NCBI GenBank assembly: GCA_016711875.1 | Contig: JADJSD010000008.1 | Location: 1 to 64,000, forward strand | DNA from: Betaproteobacteria bacterium | GTDB taxonomy: Bacteria > Pseudomonadota > Gammaproteobacteria > Burkholderiales > Usitatibacteraceae | Reading direction: 5' to 3' | Length of the DNA: 64,000 nt | In this document: piece after piece, positions 1-8,522 of the stretch | Position numbering within the stretch: position 1 is the stretch's first letter | Layout of the letters: each line of letters opens with the position of its first letter | Notes under the pieces: model-generated | The model's input: the letters and a program-made list of their open reading frames with translations, nothing else | The model's database searches: none | What the model was told of the DNA's origin: nothing | Made by a program: the position numbers and the translations under genes

Positions 1-1552
1 TCTGGAAGCCGCCGACCGACGACGAGGAGCCGTAGTCCGCCGTCGAGGTAGGGCTCGTGGCCGTCGTGCCGCCCGCACCGCCGGCGATGTTCACCGTCGC
101 GGATCCGGAGATGATCGCGAAGCCGCCGCTGCCGCCGCCGCCCGGCCCGTGGGGCGCGCCGCCGCCCGAGTTGCTGCCGCCCGCGCCGCCCTGCACGTTG
201 ATGGTGGCGCCGATGGCGCCGCCGGAATTGTTCACGAACACGAGCACGCTGCCGCCGGCGCCTCCGCCGCCCGAGGCGTCGTTGCCGATGGTCGAGTTGC
301 CGTCGGTTCCGCGGGCATTGATCGTCCCGCCGCCGGAAGTCGTTCCGGACCGGACGAAGACCAGGCCGCCGCCGGCCGCGCCGGAACTCGCCGCGGCGTT
401 GCCGGGCGTTCCCGTGCAGTTGTTGCTGGTGGCCGCACCGCCGCCACCGCCCAGGAAAAGCCGGTTGGCGGCCGATGGCACCGACATGCCCCCGAAGCCG
501 CCCGCATCGACGCCCGGCGGCGTCCCCGGCGTCCAGCCGAACCCGCCCTTGCCGCCGATGCCGAAGTTGCCGCCGCCGCCGCCGCCTGTGTTCTGGTCGT
601 TCGCGGTGGGATTGCCGTCCGTGCCCCCGCCGCCGCCGTTGCCGGGCGCGCCGCGGCCGAAGCTGCCCGAGGGATAGCCGCCTGTCGTGCCGTCGGCGCC
701 CCCCGTGTTGTTCACGGTGCCTGCGGCGTTGCTCCCGGGCGTCGTCGGGGTGAAGACGAGAATGGGCGTACCCGCCACGCCCTCGCCCTTGGCGCCGTCG
801 GGAACGGACCCCGTGCCGCCCAGGTTGATCGTGCCCGTGCCGACCGCCAGCCGGTAGTCCGTGTTGGCGACAGCCGTGCCCGTCCCGTTGGCGTTCGAGC
901 ACTGCCCGCCACCGCCCCGGAACCCGCGACCGGTCACGTCGATCGACTGGCCGTTCCAGTTGAGGTTGCCGGCGACGTCGAAGGCCACCACGCCGCCCGT
1001 GGTGCCGTCCCAGGGCGGTGCCGTCACCGTGCCGCCGAGCAGCACGCCCGAGGAGTACTGCGGCACGCGGATGACCTGGTAGCGCTTCTGGCCGCTCGTC
1101 GAGGTGGCCGCGGCCGTGCGATAGGTATTGACCAGGGGCGAGGCGACCGGGATCGAACCGGCCGCGGCAGGCCCGGTCGCGATGACGTACTCGTACTGCC
1201 CCGCCGAGCCGAGCGCGGTGTAGCCCGCGCCGCCACCGCTGCCGCCGTAGGCCGCGCTGTTGGTCGAACTGATGGAGGCGTCCTGCACCTGCACCACCAG
1301 CAGCAGGTCGCCCGCCGCGACGGCCGTGAGCGACCCGCGCGGATCGGCCGAGCCGACGGCGACGGACGTCGAACCCGAGGACAGCGTCGCGGCCGTACCC
1401 GGGTAGTAGGTGTTGACGATGCCCGAGATCGAGCCCGGGCCGCTCGAGCCGGGCACGGCGCACACCTGGGCGAGCGCGGGCGCCGCGAGGCCGGCGGCGA
1501 CAACGAGAACGACAGCGAGCGCGGCGCGTGCGAGAGAGCGGAGGAATTTCAT
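1..1552 (-). CDS. Glycine-rich secreted protein, 3' end beyond the window
   Basis: The N-terminus is a typical signal peptide (MKFLRSLARAAL..., with a probable cut after APALAQ). About 300 residues of Ser/Thr/Gly/Ala-rich sequence follow, and then a stretch very rich in glycine (GGGGGG runs, NNTGG, GGAGG) that continues to the window edge. Only the first 517 residues are seen. The start ATG lies just after the TGA of the large DUF11-type gene upstream, so translation is probably coupled and the gene belongs to the same operon. No enzyme motif is visible. Composition and context suggest an exported surface or matrix protein; this is inference. Confidence 0.75.
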   Translation of the reverse strand, partial: MKFLRSLARAALAVVLVVAAGLAAPALAQVCAVPGSSGPGSISGIVNTYYPGTAATLSSGSTSVAVGSADPRGSLTAVAAGDLLLVVQVQDASISSTNSAAYGGSGGGAGYTALGSAGQYEYVIATGPAAAGSIPVASPLVNTYRTAAATSTSGQKRYQVIRVPQYSSGVLLGGTVTAPPWDGTTGGVVAFDVAGNLNWNGQSIDVTGRGFRGGGGQCSNANGTGTAVANTDYRLAVGTGTINLGGTGSVPDGAKGEGVAGTPILVFTPTTPGSNAAGTVNNTGGADGTTGGYPSGSFGRGAPGNGGGGGTDGNPTANDQNTGGGGGGNFGIGGKGGFGWTPGTPPGVDAGGFGGMSVPSAANRLFLGGGGGAATSNNCTGTPGNAAASSGAAGGGLVFVRSGTTSGGGTINARGTDGNSTIGNDASGGGGAGGSVLVFVNNSGGAIGATINVQGGAGGSNSGGGAPHGPGGGGSGGFAIISGSATVNIAGGAGGTTATSPTSTADYGSSSSVGGFQ

Positions 1553-1556
1553 GGCA

Positions 1557-4500
1557 TCAGCGGCTCGCCGCCTGCTCGGGGCGCGAAGCGGTGTCCGCCG
1601 GCGGGCGCGCCCGGCCCCAGGAATCGAAGAGCTGCTCGTCGAACTTGTAGCGCAGCCGCAGGTACGGCCCTTTCACGGTGTAGTCGCCCGCGGCGAGGTC
1701 CTCGTCCTTGTAGCCGAAGACGTTGTAGCCCGCCGAGACCCAGAGATTGTCGGAAAGCAGGTAGCCCACCTCGATCCCCAGTCCATGATGCCGCGAGCCG
1801 GCGCCTTCGCCAATCAGCACGCTCGCGGCGAGGCCGAAATCCCAGCGCGGTGCGAACTCCCAGGTGAAGCGCCCGCCCACCAGCTGGGCCCGATACTTCG
1901 TCGCGAGGCCCTGCGTGCGGTCGTCCGTCCACTTGGCGGCATAGCGGCCCGAGACCAGGAACGGCTTGCGCGGCTGCCAGGAGGCGTGCAGGGACACGAT
2001 CTCGGTCGTGCGCTTGAGCTCGATGCCCGGCTGCGTCGTGTCCTTCTCGGTCTTCATCTCGATCCGCGCGAGGGCATCCTTGTCGTTCTTCTGCGTGTCG
2101 CGCCAGGCGACGCCCGCCTGCAGGCGGTCGATGACGTGCTCGCCGCCCGTCGTCGCGGTGGCGCCCTCCCCCGTCGACTTGTTGCGCTGGACCGAGAGCG
2201 TGTTGCGCGCGAGCAGCGTCCAGTCCGGCGCGAGGCGCGCGGCGAGTCCGACCGTGTGCAGCAGCCCGTCGGAAACCGTGGCATCGCGCAGCTCGAGGCG
2301 CGTGGAGGCCTTCCAGAGCGGGTTGGCCGTGTACTCGAGGCCGAAGGCGACGGCGGTGTTCTCGTTGGTGCCGGCGCCGGCGACGGCCTGGACGCGCTCG
2401 ATGCTCGTGCCCAGCCTGAGGCCCTCGGCGAGCATCCACGTGTTGCGAAGGCCGATCGCGGCCTCCGTGTCGCCGCCGGAGAGCGCGTCGCGCACGCGGT
2501 ATTCGCTGAACACGCGGCCGTCCTTCATGTATTCGGTGTCGACCCCGAAGACCGAGGTGTTCTGGCGCTCGCGCGAATTGAGCCCGTACGGCCCGGTGAT
2601 CGAGGACACGAACTCGTGGCGGAAGTAGAACTTGCCCTTGTTGGGCAGGGTGTAGTCGCCGCCCACCGCCAGGATGCGCCGGTCGGCGTCCTCGATGTCG
2701 ACCTCGCCCTCGGCGTACATCGAGGCACCGGCGAGCATCGGCACCGGGCCGGTGAGGCGCGCGCGCGCGGTGGTCACGTGATCGGGAACGAGGCCGCCGG
2801 CCGGCAGGTCGCCCGTGCCGGTCGGGAGCGCCGGCCCGTTCGATTCGCGCGCGTGGCGAATGCCCACCTCGACCGCCATCCGGTTGTCGAAGGTGCGCTC
2901 CACGGAGGCCGCGAGGCCGTCGCGCACGGCGCTCGTGGTGACGTCCTCGGTGCGCAGCACCTCGCCGCGCAGGAGGGTCTTCTCGTCGACGCGCCAGGCG
3001 GCCTTGCCGCCGCTTTCGCTGCGCCCCTTGGACAGGTACGAGCCCGGGTTGTCGAAGGACGCGTCGGTGCGCGCCACATAGGCGTTGGCCTGCAGGTCCT
3101 TCGACTCGTGCTTCACCTCGAGGCGCGTGCCCTGTCCCTTGCCCGAGGTGAGCTCGCGCTCGGTCTGCGCCGCCTCGGCGAAGACGTACGTGCGCTCGGC
3201 CAGCTTCACGGTGGCGTTCACGCCCGCGAGCTTCATCGGGTCCGAGGGATTGCGGTCGTCGACGTAGATGCCCCCCACCTCGATGCGGTCGGTCACCTTC
3301 ACCTGGCCGTCGACGCCGGCCACCCAGAAATCCGGCCCGCCGCTTTCGACTTCATAGGTGACCCGGATCGAGACCGGGTTCAGGTTCGCGTCGACGCTCG
3401 CGACCGGCGCCCTGAAGAGGATGCGGCCGGTGAGCGGCTCGATCTCGTAGTCCGTGAAGCGCGATTGCGGCACGGACTGCACGATGATGGAGGGCTGGTT
3501 CCGGTCGCGCGTGAGGATCTCGATACGCTCGCTGTTCACGAGGCCGCCCGGCGACGATAGCGTGTACGGGCCGGAGGTGCCGTTGGCCCGGATCTCGTCG
3601 ATCTGCTGGCGCGTGGAATCCTTCGAGGCGAAGACGTTGGCCGACACCCGGTCGCTTTCGTAGTGATACTTGCCGCCGGTGAGCGAGCGCTGGTAGTTAC
3701 CGAGCTTGCGGGCCTCGATCGTCGTCTGCGTCGTGTAGTCGCCGTAGAGCAGCCAGCTGCGGTCCTTGTCCACGCGCACGTAGAGCTTGGAGGTGGACTG
3801 CGCGTCGAATCCGCGCTGGCTCGCGTCGCCGTAGACCGGATAGAACTCGTCGGGCTGGATGTCGCGGAAGAGGCGCTCCTTCGTGTCCTTGTCGGAGTCG
3901 TAGGCCGCGGTGAGCAGGTAGTCGCCCTTGATCTTGCCCTTGAGGAAGAAGGCGGCGCGGGCGCCCGCCTCGAGCTTGCCGTCGCCCGACGAGCGCGAGA
4001 AGTGACGGATCTCCTGCTCGAAGCCGTCCGAGGAGCGCGTCGGCACGAGCGCGTTCGGGTTCACGTTCCTCAGGTTGATGGCGCCCTCGATCACGCCCGA
4101 GGCGATCATCTGGCGCAGTTCCGGCAGGAAGTCGATCGTGGCCTCGCCTCGCAGCGTGCCCGAGGAAACCCGGACGCGGCTCGGGCCGGGCTGGGAGAGC
4201 GCCCCGATCTCGAAGACACGCTCGCCGCCCTCGATGAAGGCCTGCACGCCCGGCTGGGTGGGGTCGAGATCGTCGACGCGCCACTGCGCGAGGTCGGATT
4301 CGAGCGTGACGGGCGTACGCACCGTGACCGGGACACCGGCCGCGTCGCGCAGCTTCACCCGGACGCGCACCGGTGTGCGGCCGTCGGCGATGGCGCCGCC
4401 CGGCGGCAGCTCGATCTCCACTTTCGCCAGCCGGTCCGGCGCGACGACCGCGATCGACTCGCGGCCGCGCTCGTTGCCGAAGGCATCGATCATCGCGACG

Positions 4501-7500
4501 GCGAGCGCGTTCGGGCCGGGCTTCAGGTCGACGCCGAGGTATTCCCAGGCCTGCACCTGCCTGTCCTCGAGCACGGACTTCTTGCCGACATGGTTCGCGG
4601 CGACCTCGGTTCCGTTCACGAAGAGCCGGAAGGTCGTGCCGGCCACGCCCTTCACCCGGACGGTCGCCTGCGTGAAGGCGAGCGTCGCGCCGTCGGCGGG
4701 CTCGATGAAGCCGAGCTTTCCGTCGAGGCCCGGCACGAGTTGCTCGAGGTCCACGAGGGGCGCGGGTGGCGTGGCCATCGATCCGGCCGGCAGCGGCGCC
4801 TTGTTGTCGACGGGCTTCGCGGCCGGCGCCACCATCGGCAGGAACCCGGATTGCGCCGGCGCGACGGCCGGGTTCGCGTTCCCGGCGATGCCCAGCACGC
4901 CGGTGGCGGGCAGCGCCTTGGGATCGGTGACCGGCGTGCGCTCGGTCTCGAGCTTCTGGCCCACGAGCTTCTCGGCGTTCTGCGCCATCTTCTCGGCAGC
5001 CTCGCGACGAGCGCGCACCTCCGCCTCGAGGGCCGGGGTGCAGGTCGCGATGGCGAAATCGGCACGGTGGAGTTCGCCCGCCTTCAGGTCGACGAAGCGG
5101 CTCGCGCCGTCGCCCGCGTGCCGCTGCGAGAAGGCGGCGAAGCGCGTGCCCGGGGGAACGGTCGTCCCGTCCACCTTGAGCACATGGGTGCGGTTGCGGA
5201 TGCCGTAGAAGCTGTACTTGCCCTCGCCGTCCGTGGTGGCGTTGGTGCCGTCCTCGAGGAAGACGCGCACGCCGGGCACGCCGGGCTCGCCCCCGTCCTG
5301 CACGCCGTTCGCGTTGCAGTCGGCGTAGACGCGGCCCAGGATGTAGCCGCGGTCCGTGAAGACCCCGGCCAGTACCTCCACCTTGGCGGTGGCGACGTTC
5401 GAGAGCGTCGTCTGCCCGCCGCCCCGGTACTCGGCCTGCACGCGATTCACGCCGTCGCCCTGCAATGCGCCGGGGCCGACGCGCACGCGGTAACGCAGCT
5501 CCGCTTCCTCGCCCGCCGCCAGGCGGCCGAGTGTGAAGACGAGGCGCGGGCCCTGCTTGCCCAGCGGCTCGGCGAGCGAGGCGTTCGCGCGACGCGCCGT
5601 CCCGGGTACGTAGGCGAAACCCAGCGGCAGGTCGTCCGTGACCGTCACGTCCGCGCCCGTGAGCCCGAGGCCGGAGCCGTTCTTCACGCGAACCGTGTAG
5701 TCCACGAACTCGCCCACCTCGACGCTCGCGCGGGAGGCGGCCTTCTGCACGAACAGGCCCGAGAGCGCGGTGGGGTCCACCGGCACGTCGACCACCACGG
5801 GGCCGGCCGTCGGGCCGATCGCGAACGGATCTCCGTAGGAGCCCCCGCTCGTCGCACCGGTGACGACCAGGTTGCGGCCGGGGGGCAAGCTCGGGAACGG
5901 GACGCTCGAGACCCAGCGATAGCCGTTGGGGGCATCGACCCGCAGGCAGTACGAGCCGGCGCCGACCATCGGGAAATCGAAGCGGCCATCGGAGCCGGTG
6001 GTGACGGGGTTCGGCGAGCCCTGGCCCGGCGCGCCCGCGAATGAGCCGACCCCGGCGCGCGAGGTCGAGCAGATGCCGCCCGATGCCTCCAGCAGGGTCA
6101 CGACGGCGCCCGTCACGGGTTGGTTCGTGCGGCTGTCGAAGACGATGCTCCGGGGCTCCGTGAGCGTGACCAGGGTCCAGATGCGCTTGCCGCAACCCAG
6201 GATTTCCGCCTCGAACACGTCGCCCGCGCGGCCCTGCAGGCGACGGTCGAGCGCAACGGCGGGCGGATTCGTCACCGGGATGGGGGTCGCCACGAAGATG
6301 CCGGTATCGGGCCCGGTTTCCGTCGCGACGAGTTCCTCGCGCTCGCCGCCCGGGCCGGTGACGAGGATCGTACGGGTCTCGATCGCGTCGGGCCGCGCGT
6401 TGCACGAGCGGGCATCGGCGCGCAGGTAGAGCTCACGGCCGATCACGCCCCAGATGGTCTCGACGCGGTAGCCGGTATCGGTGTAGTTGCGGATCACGTC
6501 GTCGATGCCGCCGCCGCCGCCGGGGAAGTCGTTGGTCGTGCGGTCCGTCACCGAGATCGGGCCGCTGCGCGAGGCCACCGCGCGGCTCGTCGTGAGGTTC
6601 ACTTCCGGCGAGGGCGTGTCGGGCGCGGTGACGCGCACGAGGAGCGTGCGGAACGCGCCCGGCTGCAGCGTGAAGCGCGTGGCCGTCGTGATCGCCTCGT
6701 CGGTCGCGTCGATGAGGCCCACCAGCGATGCCGGGCCCGCCGCGGGGTTGTCCAGGAACGGCGCCGACGACCAGCCCGCGACCGAATCCGATTTCGCGAG
6801 CGACTTGCCGCCGGTCGGGAACGTGATCTCCTCGACGCAGTTTCCCGTGTTGCGAATCGCGTGCGGGTAGTCGATCGAGGCGCCGCGGCCGACCCGGCCC
6901 GTCATGTCGGGCTCGATGATCACGCGGCAGGCGACCGACACGGCCGCGACGCGATCGTCGTCGGAGGCCCTCGCCGCCGGATTGCTCGCGGCGGTGGCGA
7001 TCTTGGTGATGCGGTAAGCGCCCGGTGGCGTGGAAGTCGGCAGCACGGCCCGCACCACGATCACGCGCCGGACGCCCGGGGCGACGACGCCGGTGTCCGG
7101 CGTGCCGTTGCCGTTCGTGTCCGCGAGCGGCGTGGTGCCATCCGGCGCGAAGAGCGCGAACGTCGTGCCCGCGGGGAAATCGCCGGGGCCGAGCGTGATC
7201 TCGAAGGTCGCGGGCGTCGAGCCGGTATTCGTGAGCACGTTGCGGAAGACGACGGTCGAGCCGGGCTCCGCCAGGGGAATGGTCTCGCCGACGAGCGTGA
7301 CGGCGATGGTGCCCGTCACGCGGTAGGTCACTTCGTTGGTGTCGAGCCACGGCGTCTGGGTGCCGCGCGAATCGGTCCAGAGGGTGCGCGCGACGTTGCG
7401 CAGGACTTCGCCGACCGCGCGGCCGGGCTTCACGGCGAGATCGAACGTGATCTCGCCTTTCTCGGAGACGGCGAGCGACGCCTGCCGGAAACTCACGGCC

Positions 7501-8381
7501 CCGGGCTCGGAGTTGCCGAAGTCGTAGTCGACCCCCACGGGATCGCCGCCGGCGGCGTCGGTGAGCGCAGCGGCGGCCCCGCTCCAGCGCGCGCTGCCGC
7601 GGACGTACTCGAAGCCGTCCGGAATGGCGTCAACCACCGTGAAGTTCGTCTTGCCCGAGGTAGCGAGGTTGCTGTTCGACCAGCGGATCGTCACCTTCAC
7701 CGGCGAGAAGGGCGAGGCGCCCTCGTTCACCGAGAAGGCCTTGAAGATCGAGAGGCCGTCCTGCGGCAGCACGGGCACGGAGACGATCGTGATCGTGTCG
7801 ACGTTCACCTGGGCGGGCGGCGCGCCGACTGCGAGGCTCGTGGCCCGCACCTCGAAGCGGTCCTGCGAGCCTCCCGCCGCGTTCGAAGGCGCCATCGCCT
7901 CGACCACGAAGGCGAAGGTCTGGCCGGGGGCGAGCGCGACCGGACCGGCGAAGGGCGTCGCGCTGTCGGGCACGCCGTCGCCGTTCGCATCCGCGTAGAT
8001 CGCGAAGCCGCTCGCGTTGAACGTGCCGGGCAGGTCCACCACGGCGAGCGCGTAGGTGTCGGCGACGGCCCCGGTGTTGGTGAGCGCGTGGCGGAAGAGC
8101 ACCGTCGCGCCCGGCGCCGCCCGCTTCGTGTCCGAGGCGGTGAGCAGGAAGGAACCCGTCACCGCCGGCGGCGCCGACGTGACGAGCGTCACGGTGTTCG
8201 AGACGTTGCCCACGGGCGTGGCGCCCACGAGCGCCGTGGAAGCCGCCTGGTTGGAGATCGTGGTGCCCGCCGGCGGCGCGGCCCCCGCGGCGAGCGCGAG
8301 CGCGGCCGTGCCTGCGGCGAGCCATCGGCTCGCCCGGCCCAGCATCGCCAGGATGCGCTCGGTCACGGTGGTCTTGCTCAC
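1557..8381 (-). CDS. Giant DUF11/SdrD-B-like surface protein with C-terminal beta-barrel-like region
   Basis: The product is about 2274 residues if it starts at the GTG given here. Codons further upstream in frame run through a terminator hairpin and are unlikely to be translated. A signal-peptide-like hydrophobic stretch (WLAAGTAALALAAG) is followed by repeated Ig-like modules with short Ca-binding-like loops (DANGDGVPDS, DTNGNGTPDTG). A DUF11-like module lies near residues 890-1000 and an SdrD B-like module near 1010-1080 (DCNANGVQDGGEPG). From about residue 1420 to the end the sequence alternates aromatic and charged residues in the way of an outer-membrane beta-barrel and ends in PYLRLRYKFDEQLF plus a short tail. 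An outer-membrane-anchored surface protein is the best guess. The paralogous gene upstream shares the Ig-like modules but lacks the barrel-like part. The start codon is uncertain because no clear ribosome binding site is visible. Confidence 0.8.
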   Translation of the reverse strand: MSKTTVTERILAMLGRASRWLAAGTAALALAAGAAPPAGTTISNQAASTALVGATPVGNVSNTVTLVTSAPPAVTGSFLLTASDTKRAAPGATVLFRHALTNTGAVADTYALAVVDLPGTFNASGFAIYADANGDGVPDSATPFAGPVALAPGQTFAFVVEAMAPSNAAGGSQDRFEVRATSLAVGAPPAQVNVDTITIVSVPVLPQDGLSIFKAFSVNEGASPFSPVKVTIRWSNSNLATSGKTNFTVVDAIPDGFEYVRGSARWSGAAAALTDAAGGDPVGVDYDFGNSEPGAVSFRQASLAVSEKGEITFDLAVKPGRAVGEVLRNVARTLWTDSRGTQTPWLDTNEVTYRVTGTIAVTLVGETIPLAEPGSTVVFRNVLTNTGSTPATFEITLGPGDFPAGTTFALFAPDGTTPLADTNGNGTPDTGVVAPGVRRVIVVRAVLPTSTPPGAYRITKIATAASNPAARASDDDRVAAVSVACRVIIEPDMTGRVGRGASIDYPHAIRNTGNCVEEITFPTGGKSLAKSDSVAGWSSAPFLDNPAAGPASLVGLIDATDEAITTATRFTLQPGAFRTLLVRVTAPDTPSPEVNLTTSRAVASRSGPISVTDRTTNDFPGGGGGIDDVIRNYTDTGYRVETIWGVIGRELYLRADARSCNARPDAIETRTILVTGPGGEREELVATETGPDTGIFVATPIPVTNPPAVALDRRLQGRAGDVFEAEILGCGKRIWTLVTLTEPRSIVFDSRTNQPVTGAVVTLLEASGGICSTSRAGVGSFAGAPGQGSPNPVTTGSDGRFDFPMVGAGSYCLRVDAPNGYRWVSSVPFPSLPPGRNLVVTGATSGGSYGDPFAIGPTAGPVVVDVPVDPTALSGLFVQKAASRASVEVGEFVDYTVRVKNGSGLGLTGADVTVTDDLPLGFAYVPGTARRANASLAEPLGKQGPRLVFTLGRLAAGEEAELRYRVRVGPGALQGDGVNRVQAEYRGGGQTTLSNVATAKVEVLAGVFTDRGYILGRVYADCNANGVQDGGEPGVPGVRVFLEDGTNATTDGEGKYSFYGIRNRTHVLKVDGTTVPPGTRFAAFSQRHAGDGASRFVDLKAGELHRADFAIATCTPALEAEVRARREAAEKMAQNAEKLVGQKLETERTPVTDPKALPATGVLGIAGNANPAVAPAQSGFLPMVAPAAKPVDNKAPLPAGSMATPPAPLVDLEQLVPGLDGKLGFIEPADGATLAFTQATVRVKGVAGTTFRLFVNGTEVAANHVGKKSVLEDRQVQAWEYLGVDLKPGPNALAVAMIDAFGNERGRESIAVVAPDRLAKVEIELPPGGAIADGRTPVRVRVKLRDAAGVPVTVRTPVTLESDLAQWRVDDLDPTQPGVQAFIEGGERVFEIGALSQPGPSRVRVSSGTLRGEATIDFLPELRQMIASGVIEGAINLRNVNPNALVPTRSSDGFEQEIRHFSRSSGDGKLEAGARAAFFLKGKIKGDYLLTAAYDSDKDTKERLFRDIQPDEFYPVYGDASQRGFDAQSTSKLYVRVDKDRSWLLYGDYTTQTTIEARKLGNYQRSLTGGKYHYESDRVSANVFASKDSTRQQIDEIRANGTSGPYTLSSPGGLVNSERIEILTRDRNQPSIIVQSVPQSRFTDYEIEPLTGRILFRAPVASVDANLNPVSIRVTYEVESGGPDFWVAGVDGQVKVTDRIEVGGIYVDDRNPSDPMKLAGVNATVKLAERTYVFAEAAQTERELTSGKGQGTRLEVKHESKDLQANAYVARTDASFDNPGSYLSKGRSESGGKAAWRVDEKTLLRGEVLRTEDVTTSAVRDGLAASVERTFDNRMAVEVGIRHARESNGPALPTGTGDLPAGGLVPDHVTTARARLTGPVPMLAGASMYAEGEVDIEDADRRILAVGGDYTLPNKGKFYFRHEFVSSITGPYGLNSRERQNTSVFGVDTEYMKDGRVFSEYRVRDALSGGDTEAAIGLRNTWMLAEGLRLGTSIERVQAVAGAGTNENTAVAFGLEYTANPLWKASTRLELRDATVSDGLLHTVGLAARLAPDWTLLARNTLSVQRNKSTGEGATATTGGEHVIDRLQAGVAWRDTQKNDKDALARIEMKTEKDTTQPGIELKRTTEIVSLHASWQPRKPFLVSGRYAAKWTDDRTQGLATKYRAQLVGGRFTWEFAPRWDFGLAASVLIGEGAGSRHHGLGIEVGYLLSDNLWVSAGYNVFGYKDEDLAAGDYTVKGPYLRLRYKFDEQLFDSWGRARPPADTASRPEQAASR

Positions 8382-8399
8382 TCGTCGGTGTCGGTTGTC

Positions 8400-8441
8400 G
8401 TTTTTCGATGGGTCCCGACGGGAACGGGGCTCATCGAAAAA
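8400..8441 (-). promoter_or_regulatory. Second inverted repeat in the leader of the giant DUF11 gene
   Basis: TTTTTCGATG and CATCGAAAAA form a 10-bp stem around a GC-rich centre. One arm is the same T-run that follows the terminator hairpin at 8443-8464, so the two structures share sequence. This could be attenuator-like; the pairing is seen and the role is inferred. Confidence 0.4.
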
Positions 8442-8464
8442 CGGAGGCGTCGCGAGACGCCTCC
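8436..8464 (-). terminator. Rho-independent terminator between the two large DUF11 genes
   Basis: Read on the minus strand, a perfect 9-bp stem (GGAGGCGTC/GACGCCTCC) with a 4-base loop is followed by GTTTTT. It lies after the stop of the 895-residue gene and before the giant gene, so it should end or attenuate transcription inside the cluster. Confidence 0.75.
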
Positions 8465-8522
8465 CCAAGTCACCCGGCAGGCCGAAGGGAGGCTGGCCCG
8501 GCCGGGTGGAGTGACACCGGCA

